Of a DNA stretch of 64,000 nucleotides, positions 1 to 7,740 are shown one piece after another (position 1 is the stretch's first letter; each line of letters opens with the position of its first letter). A program made the translations under genes and the position numbers. Origin of the DNA: an uncultured Coriobacteriaceae bacterium (GTDB lineage: Bacteria; Actinomycetota; Coriobacteriia; Coriobacteriales; Atopobiaceae); NCBI GenBank assembly GCA_902779675.1, contig CACZCK010000004.1, positions 1-64,000 of the forward strand, read 5' to 3'. The notes beneath the pieces are model-generated. The model made no database searches. It saw only the letters and a program-made list of their open reading frames with translations, and was not told the DNA's origin.

Positions 1-155
1 GGCAGAGAGGTATTCGCGCTGGGTGATGGATGGCTTGCCCGTAGACGTCGAGAGCCCGCAATAAAAGCCTTGACAATCTATAGGAGCGTCGGTTTTGTAA
101 AGCGACGCCCAATCTATCCCCGTCGAGTGCGACACCCCCTCGAGTATCGCACCCC

Positions 156-989
156 TCAGGCCCGCAGGATCGGTTGCATGTACAGGGCCACGCCCCCGTC
201 CGCTGCGGGTGGAGCGATATGGTCGGCAAGGGCCTTGACCTGCGGCTCCCCGTTCTCCATAACCACACCGTCACCCGCGGCCTCGATCATGGTCACATCG
301 TTGTTGTTGTCACCGAAGGCCACCGTATCGGCAATATCCCAGCCCATATAGCCGCTCAACCACCGCAGGGCCTCGCCCTTGGTGGCGCCGCGGTCCATGG
401 TCTCGTAGTTGGCCGCGCTCGTCTGGACGTAGTAGAGGCCAGGGTGGCGTGCAATGGCCTCGCGGCACACCTGCGCTCCCTCTTCGTCCACAAAGAAGAT
501 GCTCAGCTTGGTGATGGGTCCAACGTGCGGCAACAGCTCGGGAATGGTGCATTCCACCGGCGTGCGACCCGCCTTGAGGTAGGCGCGCAGCCCCTCCGCG
601 ACATCGATCTGATCAAAGAGGTGAAAGCGCGCGGCCTCGGTGTACGCATGCCCGTCGGCAAAAGCGTCGAAGATGATGGGGTGCGGCGACATCCGCCGAT
701 AGAGGTCCTCGATCTGTTCGCGCTCGATGCCCACCACACGCAGGTCATACCCCGCACGCAGGTCGTGCACGATCCCGCCGTTGCTGGCAATCACATGCCG
801 CACGCCGCGATGCTCGAGCATGATCTGGGGCACGCCACCCACATGACGCCCCGTGCAGGGTATGAGCTCTATGCCGCGATCGGCCAGCTCGTCCATGAGG
901 GCAAGGTTGGCCTGCGGTATCGACTTGTCGGGCGCGAGAAAGGTGTCGTCGAGGTCGACGAAGACCGCACGAACGCTGGGCGCGCTCAC
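156..989 (-). CDS. Cof-type HAD superfamily hydrolase
   Basis: A predicted cytosolic sugar-phosphate or nucleotide-type phosphatase of the HAD superfamily, Cof subfamily. The N-terminal DLDDT (DxDxT-type) motif carries the nucleophile Asp. A late GDNNNDVTM motif fits the Mg-binding motif IV, and the roughly 277-residue length fits Cof proteins with a C2 cap. I chose the GTG at 989 because it gives a GTGA overlap with the stop of the upstream phosphatase gene, so the two are probably translationally coupled. An upstream start (1058) would lie wholly inside that gene. The substrate cannot be told from sequence. Confidence 0.9.
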   Translation of the reverse strand: MSAPSVRAVFVDLDDTFLAPDKSIPQANLALMDELADRGIELIPCTGRHVGGVPQIMLEHRGVRHVIASNGGIVHDLRAGYDLRVVGIEREQIEDLYRRMSPHPIIFDAFADGHAYTEAARFHLFDQIDVAEGLRAYLKAGRTPVECTIPELLPHVGPITKLSIFFVDEEGAQVCREAIARHPGLYYVQTSAANYETMDRGATKGEALRWLSGYMGWDIADTVAFGDNNNDVTMIEAAGDGVVMENGEPQVKALADHIAPPAADGGVALYMQPILRA

Positions 990-1462
990 ACGCGAGGACC
1001 CTTCTCGAACCACAGCAACTGCGCCTTGGAGAGACGTCCCTCCGGCACATCGAAGCACGCGACGCTACCCTTGCCAAATGACATCATGCGATGCGCGAGG
1101 TCGGAAGCAACTTCCTCCATAAAGGGGATATGGCCCACGGCCACGATCACACCGTCTGCCGCCTCGAGCTCGCCATAAAAGAAGTCGTAGTCCTGCGCGT
1201 AGAGCGACTGGTGGAACTCGATGGCATCGTGGGGAATGCCCAGTGCATCGCAGGCCACCTCGGCGGTCTGACGAGCGCGCACCGCCTCGCTCGCCCATAC
1301 CTGCAGGTCGTCGAGGTCGTCTTTCAGTGGGGCGAGAAACGCGGGATAGGCCTCCTGCAAGGCCTTGAGGCCCCGCTTGGTCAGGTGCCTCTCGGCGTCG
1401 GTCTCTCCCAGGCGGCGGTTCTCGGCATCTCCATGGCGAATGAGCACGAGCTTGCGGATCAT
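986..1462 (-). CDS. Histidine phosphatase family protein, SixA-like
   Basis: A small (158 aa) phosphoglycerate-mutase-fold phosphatase. The N-terminal LVLIRHGDAENR holds the RHG catalytic motif with the phospho-accepting His. SEAVRARQTAEV and VGHIPFMEEV match the later Arg and His motifs of SixA-type enzymes, which remove phosphate from phosphohistidine proteins or small phosphoesters. The ATG at 1462 is preceded by GGAAGGAG. It is the first gene of a two-gene unit with the HAD phosphatase (GTGA overlap). Target unknown. Confidence 0.88.
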   Translation of the reverse strand: MIRKLVLIRHGDAENRRLGETDAERHLTKRGLKALQEAYPAFLAPLKDDLDDLQVWASEAVRARQTAEVACDALGIPHDAIEFHQSLYAQDYDFFYGELEAADGVIVAVGHIPFMEEVASDLAHRMMSFGKGSVACFDVPEGRLSKAQLLWFEKGPRV

Positions 1463-1583
1463 GGGCACTCCTTCCAAAGGGGTTTGCCCCATCCTAACGC
1501 ATGAGAGGCACGGGATGCATGCGCGCATGAGGGCTGCTCGGCCCGCACGGCACGGCTATCGGAAGGATAGAGCACGCAGCTGC

Positions 1584-2633
1584 CTACAGGAAGCGGTACC
1601 TCACCTGGCGCAGGCCCCACTCGTCGGCGCTGCGGGCGCCAAAGGCCCTGAACACGGCAGGCGTCAGGTCGAGGCCGCGCGAGCCGCCGCCCATGGCGCC
1701 ACAATCGGTGACCGTCGCGATGACCGACATGCCGTTGTACGAGATCTCTATCCTGCTGCCGTAGAAGCGCGCGGGGCTCATGGACATGGGCATGGCCACT
1801 GTGGGGACCGACTCGTCGAGCGGTATGCCCGAGGCGGTTGCCGTCGATCCAGGTGGGTCGTTGTCGGCGATGGTATAGGCCGAGGCGATGCAGGTGATCC
1901 AGCCCGAGCCGCCTTCCTGCGTCTGGGTGACCTCGACGTCGCCGGCGGCCTGTGCCGCGGCAAGCGCCTCCTGACGAGCGCGCTCCGCCGCCTCGCGGGC
2001 CTCGCGGGCCTTGCGCTCCTCCTCGGCCTTGCGGGCAGCCTCCTCGGCCGCCTTGCGCGCGGCCTCCTCTTCCTCTGCCTGCAAACGATCGGCCTTGTCC
2101 ACGAGCTCGGCCACCTTCTCATCGAGCTCGTCGTGCTTGTCTGCAAGGTCGGCGAGCAGCTCCTGCTGCTGGTCCTTTGCCTCGCCGATCTGCTTCATCT
2201 GCTGCTCGAGGGCCTGCTTGTCTCCTTCGAGCTCCTCGATGCACTCCGTCTGCCAGTCGCTGACCTTCTGTGCGTAGTACACCTGCGAGATCAGTTCGTC
2301 GACGGACTTGCTGGAGAGGATGAGCGCCAGAACGCGAGCGTCGGAGTTGCGCTTGTAGTTGGAAGCCACGATATGGGCCAGCCGGTCGCGGTCCTCGATG
2401 AGCTTGCCCTGCAGCTCAACGCTCTGATCGGCTAGCTCCTCGACCTGCTGTTGCAGCTCGCTCACGCGCTGCTCACCCTCGGCAATCTGCGACGTGAGCT
2501 CGTCGAGCTCGGCCTGTACAGCCTGCGCCTCCTCGCGCACCTGCTCGGAGGTCTCGGCCCACGCGCTTACCGGCGCCCATGCCACTGCCAGGCTCACGGC
2601 CAGGGCCAGCGCGACGTCTCTCATGTGCCTCAT
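1584..2633 (-). CDS. Secreted coiled-coil protein with C-terminal 3D domain
   Basis: A 349-aa exported protein. Residues 1-30 form a signal peptide (hydrophobic run then AWAET). Residues about 30-220 form a long coiled coil of the PcsB/CwlO N-terminal type, including an alanine/glutamate/arginine-rich helix. The last 90 or so residues form a 3D (double-psi beta barrel) domain with conserved Asp residues in VTDCGAMGGGSRGLDL, as in resuscitation-factor-like or MltA-like cell wall enzymes. The likely role is peptidoglycan remodelling at the cell surface. The start at 2633 follows AAGGAGGTGAGG, a strong ribosome site. The coiled coil probably binds a membrane partner such as FtsEX; that is inference. 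Confidence 0.85.
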   Translation of the reverse strand: MRHMRDVALALAVSLAVAWAPVSAWAETSEQVREEAQAVQAELDELTSQIAEGEQRVSELQQQVEELADQSVELQGKLIEDRDRLAHIVASNYKRNSDARVLALILSSKSVDELISQVYYAQKVSDWQTECIEELEGDKQALEQQMKQIGEAKDQQQELLADLADKHDELDEKVAELVDKADRLQAEEEEAARKAAEEAARKAEEERKAREAREAAERARQEALAAAQAAGDVEVTQTQEGGSGWITCIASAYTIADNDPPGSTATASGIPLDESVPTVAMPMSMSPARFYGSRIEISYNGMSVIATVTDCGAMGGGSRGLDLTPAVFRAFGARSADEWGLRQVRYRFL

Positions 2634-2900
2634 GGACCTCACCTCCTTGCGCACTCCAACGACCAAAAGGAGCATCTACTGTAGCATGAGAGCCCGCACC
2701 ACCTAAAACCGCTTGTCTGCATCGTATGGAATGCGCAGGTAGAAGCCATGGTCCACAGACAGCGCCGCACGGTGTGCACGTGTGAGGCCCCATCGTGGCA
2801 CCCAGCCTGACGGCTGGCGGCGGGCACGTGTCGTCGGGTTGCGCTATCCTGTTTCGGCACGCCGCGCCTGGCGCGGAGCCCACGATCACGGACGGTCACC

Positions 2901-3992
2901 ATGCTCAAGGTCCAAAACGCCATCCTGCACGTCTTCGACTTCGAGACCGGAGGGAAGTACCTCTCCGACCGCGAGCTCGACCTATCGGAGCGCGCCACCC
3001 GCTCATACGTCCAGCGGCACCTGCGCAAGGTGTCCGCCAGCCCCGAGAGCCGCCATGGAGAGTTCTGCGAGGGCAGCGCCTTCGAGCAGAAGATCCGTGA
3101 CTACTTTGCCGGCCGCGAGGACTTTGTGGCGCTCAGCCAGGACATCGGCCAGTACTTCTGGGAGGAGCTGCGCCGCAGCGACGACCCAGGGCAGTGCGAC
3201 GTGCTGGTAGCCGACTTCGAGGACACCGACGCCGTCGTGGCACAGGCCAAGGCGACCGATACCGTGGTGGGCGGCGCCCTCGCAAAAGCCCTCGAGCAGG
3301 ACGCCTACGACGCCCCTCCCGCGCGCCGTTTTGCCGTCATCCTGCTGCCGCGCAGGCAGGCCTTTGTCCACGACCTGCGCAACGTAGACGGCCAGGCCGC
3401 AAACGACGTGGTGCGCACCGACGCAGCCCTCCCCAACCCCACGCAGAAGGTCGAGTCGTACCTACTGGTCGATGCCGATACCCTGGCCATCGACTTCTGC
3501 GACCGCGCCCGCTCCATTGCCGGCCGCGACTCCTACATCATCCCCGACGGCCTGCTGCAGTGCACCACCCAGGCCTCGAGCCGCGAGGTCATCAGCAGCG
3601 TGACCAAAATCGTGGAAGACGTAGCCGAAGAGTACGGTATGGAGCCCGCGCTTGCCGTGTCGGAGGCTAAGGCCTATGTGGCCGAGCGCGCCGAGATGGG
3701 CGAGGTGGTGCTGCCTCAGGAAGTTGGCGAGAGGGTCTTCGAGGATGCGCCACAGATGCGCGAGAGCTACGAGCGCAAGACCCGCGAGGAGCGCCTGCCC
3801 GAGGAGGTGCCCGTGCGCCGCGGTGCGGCCAACCGCATGACCAAGACTCACCACATCAGGACCGACACGGGCATCGAGATCACGTTCCCCTCCGAGTTCG
3901 CGCGCAAGCCCGAGCTCATCGAGTTCCAGCGCGACGGGGACGGCAGCATGCGCATCGTGCTCAAGGGAATCGCCCACATCGAGAACCGGTAG
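2901..3992 (+). CDS. Nucleoid-associated protein (NA37/YejK family)
   Basis: A 363-aa protein resembling the NA37 nucleoid-associated family (YejK/NdpA). It begins LKVQNAILHVFDFETGG, and the family-like segments FAVILLPRR, VESYLLVD and DGLLQC follow. Family members are cytosolic and bind nucleoid DNA; the biochemical role is not settled. The C-terminal tail ends in a short beta-rich segment (ITFPSEFARKPELIEF). The gene stands alone, diverging from the 3D-domain gene across about 265 bp. Its stop is followed after 9 bp by the long hairpin repeat at 4002. Confidence 0.8.
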   Translation: MLKVQNAILHVFDFETGGKYLSDRELDLSERATRSYVQRHLRKVSASPESRHGEFCEGSAFEQKIRDYFAGREDFVALSQDIGQYFWEELRRSDDPGQCDVLVADFEDTDAVVAQAKATDTVVGGALAKALEQDAYDAPPARRFAVILLPRRQAFVHDLRNVDGQAANDVVRTDAALPNPTQKVESYLLVDADTLAIDFCDRARSIAGRDSYIIPDGLLQCTTQASSREVISSVTKIVEDVAEEYGMEPALAVSEAKAYVAERAEMGEVVLPQEVGERVFEDAPQMRESYERKTREERLPEEVPVRRGAANRMTKTHHIRTDTGIEITFPSEFARKPELIEFQRDGDGSMRIVLKGIAHIENR

Positions 3993-4001
3993 GACCTGGG
4001 T

Positions 4002-4173
4002 GCTAGAGGCAGGGCCATCCCACCGCAGAGAGCCCTCGCGCCAAGAGCGCTCGTTGGACTGGGACAGCAGCTGCGGAACCGCTCGCTTCGCTCGCTACGT
4101 CCTCGCTCTCGCTGTCCCAGTCCAACGAGCGGCACTTCGCAGCTCTCTGCGGTGGGATGGCCCTGCCTCTAGC
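4002..4173. repeat. Long hairpin element, copy 1, with shared 42-bp core
   Basis: A nested inverted repeat. Outer arms 4002-4033 and 4142-4173 are perfectly complementary over 32 bp. Inner arms 4048-4068 and 4111-4131 are perfect over 21 bp. The core 4067-4108 is identical over 42 bp, in reverse complement, to 42049-42090. The arms are not shared with that second copy. The core has its own small palindromic part (CGCTCGCTTCGCTCG). The element fills nearly the whole gap between two convergent genes, starting 9 bp after the stop at 3992 and ending 11 bp before the stop at 4185. There is no T-run at either edge, so it does not look like an ordinary intrinsic terminator. Confidence 0.9.
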
Positions 4174-4184
4174 TCCCGTTCCTC

Positions 4185-5225
4185 CTAGTACCGGTTGTGC
4201 ACGTTCTCGGCAAAGCCTCGCATGCCGTCGATATCGAGCTTTGTGCCATCGTCGAGTGTCACCGACCCATAGAACCTGCCAAACACCTGATGCTGGTCGC
4301 TCACCAGCACATGCGCGACATCGATCAGGTCGCAGCGGTCGATGATCGGCACGAACATCAGGCTCAGCCGCCCTTCGTCGTCGGAGATGCGCCAGGTGTC
4401 GGTGTAGCAAAGCTCGCCCTCGTCGTCACGAGGGATGTTGAAGGAGACGGTATCCAGCTTGTGTGCCACACCGTCCACGAAGACCATGTTCTCACTCGCG
4501 GCCGAGGTGTCGCCAAAGCCATAGCCTAGGTTGAAGCCCACCACATGCCCCTGCTGGACGCCCTGCGCCGCGCTCCACTTCCAGGTGTTGTCGTAAGTCC
4601 ACACGCCACGGCCCCAGTCGAGCAGGCCAAAGGAGGTCTTACCGTCGAACTCGTGGAACAGCGCCCCGCGTCTGAACCCGCCGCGCGCCCGCATGCCCAC
4701 GATCTTGCGGTTGTAGTAGAAGGCCTGTTCGCTCTGCGCCCAGGGCGTGACGATGACCATGGAGTCCTGCGGCTCCCTGTCGAGCAGCAATTCCGCCTCA
4801 AAGTCCTCGCCCTTTGCAAAGTCGCGCATCAAGAACGTGAGACGCCTACCAGCAGGCGTGTGCGCAAAGCTCACCGTGCAGCGCTTGTTACGCCACGAGA
4901 TGTCCCCCTCGTCCGAGCTCGCGGGCAGGCCCATGCGTCCCATGGGCAGCACCACCAGCTCGCTCGCCGTCGTGGCGGCAGCCTCGTCAAAGTCGACGAT
5001 CGCCGCGGACACCAGCCCGATGTAACCCAGGTCCGAGAAGGTGAGCGCCACGGCGTAGCGCTCGTCATTGACCAGGTAGTAGTCCCAGTCCTTGATGCGC
5101 CACGCGGGCGCCGCAATACGGTCATGGGAATAGTCGAACGGGGGCCTCAGGGCATACCCAGGCTCGCGCAGGCGCCCTTTCTCGTCGAGCAGCGGACCGG
5201 ACCCGGTGATGAGATGCTCTGCCAT
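4185..5225 (-). CDS. DUF2804 family protein
   Basis: A 346-aa protein that I recognise as DUF2804-like from its opening (GPLLDEKGRLREPGYA, then a DWDYYLVNDERYAVALTFSDLGY segment) and overall beta-rich layout. The function of the family is not established; a lipocalin-like or glycoside-processing fold has been suggested, which I cannot confirm. I chose the ATG at 5225 (MAEHLITGSG) because of a G-rich ribosome site and because the extra 19 residues of the longer frame are basic and low in conservation character. It has no signal peptide. It ends next to the hairpin element. Confidence 0.75.
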   Translation of the reverse strand: MAEHLITGSGPLLDEKGRLREPGYALRPPFDYSHDRIAAPAWRIKDWDYYLVNDERYAVALTFSDLGYIGLVSAAIVDFDEAAATTASELVVLPMGRMGLPASSDEGDISWRNKRCTVSFAHTPAGRRLTFLMRDFAKGEDFEAELLLDREPQDSMVIVTPWAQSEQAFYYNRKIVGMRARGGFRRGALFHEFDGKTSFGLLDWGRGVWTYDNTWKWSAAQGVQQGHVVGFNLGYGFGDTSAASENMVFVDGVAHKLDTVSFNIPRDDEGELCYTDTWRISDDEGRLSLMFVPIIDRCDLIDVAHVLVSDQHQVFGRFYGSVTLDDGTKLDIDGMRGFAENVHNRY

Positions 5226-5362
5226 GCGAGCCCCCTGTTCAGGATGTCGGGACGGATCGCGCACTCGGCGCCTCTGCGGCAAGAGCCATTACTGTAACCG
5301 CAGATAGTCGACTTGTGCCACAGAAGGCAACTCGTCGAGTGCACGACCCGTGTCGGTATCGG

Positions 5363-5560
5363 TCATCTCCGACGATAGCTCATGAGCACCTGCCTGAGCT
5401 CTGCCTCTCCGTCAATGTAGGCCGCCAGGGCGTGCTCGGCGTCCTGCCCGTGAAACAGTGCGCACTGGCCACACAGATCGCAGTCGGCGATGCACTGGTA
5501 GCGCTCTCGCACGTAGGCGAGCCGCTCCTCGCGCGTGGAGTCCTCGATACCGGGAGCCAT
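5363..5560 (-). CDS. Small Cys-rich protein, third gene of SPFH operon
   Basis: A 65-aa protein of unknown function. It has a tight cysteine cluster, CIADCDLCGQC (spacings C-x3-C-x2-C-x2-C), followed by FHGQDAEHA. This could hold a zinc ion or a small Fe-S centre. The C-terminal half is helical (AYIDGEAELRQVLMSY). The ATG at 5560 lies two bases after the stop of the ribbon-helix-helix gene, so it is almost certainly co-translated with it. It is real rather than a shadow because of the tight operon spacing and a purine-rich ribosome site in the end of the previous gene. I know no family for it. Confidence 0.65.
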   Translation of the reverse strand: MAPGIEDSTREERLAYVRERYQCIADCDLCGQCALFHGQDAEHALAAYIDGEAELRQVLMSYRRR

Positions 5561-5562
5561 GG

Positions 5563-5745
5563 CTACTCACCGTCCTTGGCGGAGGCGTCGGATTTGGAGG
5601 GCAGGCGCCCCGCACGACGGAGCGCCTCCCTCAGTATCCATTCTACCTGCCCGTTTGCGCTGCGCATGTCATCGGCTGCCCATCGCTCGATGGCCTCCCA
5701 GACCGTGGGGTCTATCCTCAGGGGGTACTGCTTGCGCCTTGCCAT
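5563..5745 (-). CDS. Arc-like ribbon-helix-helix protein
   Basis: A 60-aa small protein. A basic strand (RKQYPLRI) is followed by two helices (PTVWEAIERWAADD; ANGQVEWILREALRRAG), the layout of Arc/MetJ ribbon-helix-helix DNA-binding proteins. Its ribosome site (AGGAGCC) overlaps the stop codon of the SPFH gene, so the two are coupled. Small RHH proteins of this kind are found next to SPFH genes in other actinobacteria. The obvious inference is that it autoregulates the operon by binding the palindrome on the promoter at 6831-6842. No toxin partner is visible. Confidence 0.8.
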   Translation of the reverse strand: MARRKQYPLRIDPTVWEAIERWAADDMRSANGQVEWILREALRRAGRLPSKSDASAKDGE

Positions 5746-5754
5746 GGCTGGCTC

Positions 5755-6750
5755 CTAGTTGTAGAGCGTGCCGGTGTTGAGGACGGGCTGCGCCTCGCTC
5801 TCGCCGCAGAGCACCACCATGAGGTTGGTGGCCATCGCGGCCTTGCGCTCGTCGTCCAGCTCGATGTTGCCACCCTCGGCCAGCTGCTCGACGGCCATGT
5901 CGACCATGCTCACCGCGCCTTCGACGATCTTCTTGCGCGCCGCGATGATGGCTTCGGCCTGCTGGCGACGCAGCATCGCCTGGGCAATCTCGGGGGCGTA
6001 AGCGAGGTGGGTCAGGCGCGAGTCAATCACGTCGATGCCCGCCATCTCGAGCCTACGGTCGAGCTCCTCCATCAGCGCCTGCGAGACCTCCTCGATGTTG
6101 GTACGCAGCGTGATGGCGTTGGAGCTGGCGTCGTCGTCCTCCATGTGGTCGTAGGCATAGATGCTGGCCACGTGGCGCAGGGCCGTCTCGGTCACGGTGT
6201 AGACGAAGCTCTCATAGTCGTCCACGTCGAAGACCGCCTTGGCAGTGTCGACCACGCGCCACACCACGACCGTGGCGATCTCGATGGGGTTGCCCATCTT
6301 GTCGTTGACCTTGATACGCTCGCCGTTGTAGGTGCGAGCGCGCGTGGAGATCTTGGAGCCGTGCTTGTGGCCGCCCAGCGACACCTTGACGCCCTTCTCG
6401 CCGGCCTCGAGGCCTGCGGACTCGGCGTCGCTCGTCATGCCGAGGTTGCGGGTGTAGAAGGGGTTGGCCCAGCGCAGGCCCTCGTCACGGACGGTGCCCA
6501 CGTACTTGCCAAAGAGCACGCAGACGCGTGCCTGACCAGGCTGCAGGGTAAAGAAGCCGCAGTTGGCAATGATGGTAGCCGTCAGTAGCACGCACGACAG
6601 CAGAAGCATGCCCAGGCCATGGCTACCGTCAGTCATGGCCAGCTGCACGATGCTCATAACCATTGAGGCAAAGCTCGCCAGGTACCCGAGGGCCACGACG
6701 CCAACCATAACCCAACCGCTGGCGGCATGTGCCTTCTTCTCGACGCTCAT
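5755..6750 (-). CDS. SPFH/Band 7 domain membrane protein
   Basis: A 331-aa stomatin/prohibitin-like protein. The N terminus has two close hydrophobic segments (about residues 12-35 and 45-70), then the SPFH core (QPGQARVCVLFGKYVGTVRDEG to DSRLTHLAYAPEIAQAML), then a helical, coiled-coil-prone tail (RRQQAEAIIAARKKIVEGAV). Such proteins form oligomers at the inner membrane and organise membrane domains or proteases. The start at 6750 follows AAAGGAAGAAG. It is the first gene of a three-gene operon driven by the promoter at 6829-6857. Confidence 0.9.
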   Translation of the reverse strand: MSVEKKAHAASGWVMVGVVALGYLASFASMVMSIVQLAMTDGSHGLGMLLLSCVLLTATIIANCGFFTLQPGQARVCVLFGKYVGTVRDEGLRWANPFYTRNLGMTSDAESAGLEAGEKGVKVSLGGHKHGSKISTRARTYNGERIKVNDKMGNPIEIATVVVWRVVDTAKAVFDVDDYESFVYTVTETALRHVASIYAYDHMEDDDASSNAITLRTNIEEVSQALMEELDRRLEMAGIDVIDSRLTHLAYAPEIAQAMLRRQQAEAIIAARKKIVEGAVSMVDMAVEQLAEGGNIELDDERKAAMATNLMVVLCGESEAQPVLNTGTLYN

Positions 6751-6828
6751 TCTTCTTCCTTTCGAAGCCGAGGGGCTGCTCTGCCCCATGCAGGCGCTGC
6801 CCTCGTACCGACCGTGTCGGTTGAGGTC

Positions 6829-6857
6829 ATTGTGATATCACATTGATAGCCTGTCAA
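6829..6857 (-). promoter_or_regulatory. Promoter of SPFH operon with palindromic operator
   Basis: On the minus strand a perfect -35 TTGACA (6857-6852) is followed after 17 bp by CACAAT (6834-6829), about 80 bp upstream of the SPFH start. A perfect 12-bp palindrome TGTGATATCACA (6831-6842) covers most of the -10 box, where a bound repressor would block transcription. The ribbon-helix-helix protein of the same operon is the first candidate to bind it. Confidence 0.65.
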
Positions 6858-6858
6858 G

Positions 6859-6937
6859 GAGAATCGCGCACCACGATTCGTCCATACACGAGACGAATCG
6901 AGCAGCCGCACACACTCGACGATCTGGAGCGATTCTC
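6859..6937. repeat. Nested inverted repeats upstream of SPFH promoter
   Basis: Outer arms GAGAATCGC (6859-6867) and GCGATTCTC (6929-6937) enclose inner arms CGATTCGTC (6874-6882) and GACGAATCG (6892-6900) with a 9-nt loop. The hexamer GAATCG or its complement therefore occurs four times in alternating orientation. It lies directly upstream of the -35 box of the SPFH promoter and before the transporter terminator. It could be a structured RNA or an array of protein sites. Confidence 0.55.
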
Positions 6938-6944
6938 TGCCGTC

Positions 6945-6980
6945 GAAAAAGGACGGGCTCCCCTTCTTTGGGAAGCCCGC
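6945..6980 (-). terminator. Intrinsic terminator of the amino acid ABC operon
   Basis: Minus-strand stem CGGGCTTCCC / GGGGAGCCCG (10 bp with one G-T pair, 6-nt loop, 6954-6979) followed by TCCTTTTTC. It lies just downstream of the ATPase gene stop at 7006. Confidence 0.85.
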
Positions 6981-7005
6981 CCAGACGCGCACATGAACAC
7001 GAAGC

Positions 7006-7740
7006 CTACGACTCGAGGACCGCCTTGAGGAAGCCCTTGAGACGCTCGCTCTTGGGGTTGCCAAAGACCTCGTCGGGCGTGCCCTCCTCGGCAATCACGC
7101 CTCCGTCGATGAACAGGACGCGGTCGGCAACCTGACGCGCGAAGCCCATCTCGTGGGTCACGACAACCATGGTCATGCCCTCCTCGGCGAGCTGGCGCAT
7201 GACGTCGAGCACCTCGCCCACCATCTCGGGGTCCAGCGCGCTGGTCGGCTCGTCAAACAGCATCAGCCCCGGCCTCATGGCCAGTGCGCGGGCGATGGCC
7301 ACGCGCTGCTTCTGGCCGCCGGAGAGGCTGCGCGGCATGGCGTCGGCCTTGTCGGCCAGCCCCACGCGCTCGAGCAGCTGGCGTGCAGTCTGCTCAGCCT
7401 CGGCCTTGCCCATGCGCTTGCGCAGCACTGGCGCGATGGTGATGTTGTCCAGCACCGACAGGTGCGGGAAGAGGTTGAACTGCTGGAACACCATGCCCAC
7501 GTCTTCGCGAAGCTCGTCGATGTTCTTGGCGTTCTCGTCCATCAGGTGGCCGTCAACTTTGACGGTGCCGGCCGTAGGCTCCTCGAGACAGTTGATGCAG
7601 CGCAGGAAGGTCGACTTGCCCGAGCCGGAGGGGCCGATGACGCACACCACCTCACCTGTCTCGATGTCGCAGTCGATCCCCTTGAGGATCTCTTTGGGAC
7701 CAAAGGACTTGCACAGTCCGCGAATCTCGACCTTAATCAA
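7006..7740 (-). CDS. Polar amino acid ABC transporter ATP-binding protein
   Basis: A 244-aa ATPase that powers import of a polar amino acid together with the two genes upstream. Walker [10 protein letters not shown], the signature LSGGQKQR, Walker B LMLFDEP and the switch His in [10 protein letters not shown] are all present and intact. It is closest in look to GlnQ/HisP-type proteins. It starts with TTG (encoding the leader of IKVEIRG) and overlaps the permease stop by 8 bp, so the two are coupled. It is the last gene of the operon and is followed by a good terminator. The transported amino acid cannot be named from sequence. Confidence 0.95.
   Translation of the reverse strand: MIKVEIRGLCKSFGPKEILKGIDCDIETGEVVCVIGPSGSGKSTFLRCINCLEEPTAGTVKVDGHLMDENAKNIDELREDVGMVFQQFNLFPHLSVLDNITIAPVLRKRMGKAEAEQTARQLLERVGLADKADAMPRSLSGGQKQRVAIARALAMRPGLMLFDEPTSALDPEMVGEVLDVMRQLAEEGMTMVVVTHEMGFARQVADRVLFIDGGVIAEEGTPDEVFGNPKSERLKGFLKAVLES

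Noticed and set aside
1-62. Possible 3' end of a plus-strand gene ending in a TAA at 60-62
   Set aside because: Only about 20 codons are visible, the minus strand is equally open here, and no motif supports either reading.
69-108. TTGACA followed by a GCGTCG/CGACGC hairpin
   Set aside because: The -10 match is poor, the hairpin is only 6 bp without a T-run, and no gene start follows on the plus strand.
4003-4173. Copy 1 hairpin as a plain bidirectional terminator
   Set aside because: No T-run on either strand, a core shared with another locus, and a second copy between same-strand genes argue against an ordinary terminator as the full explanation.
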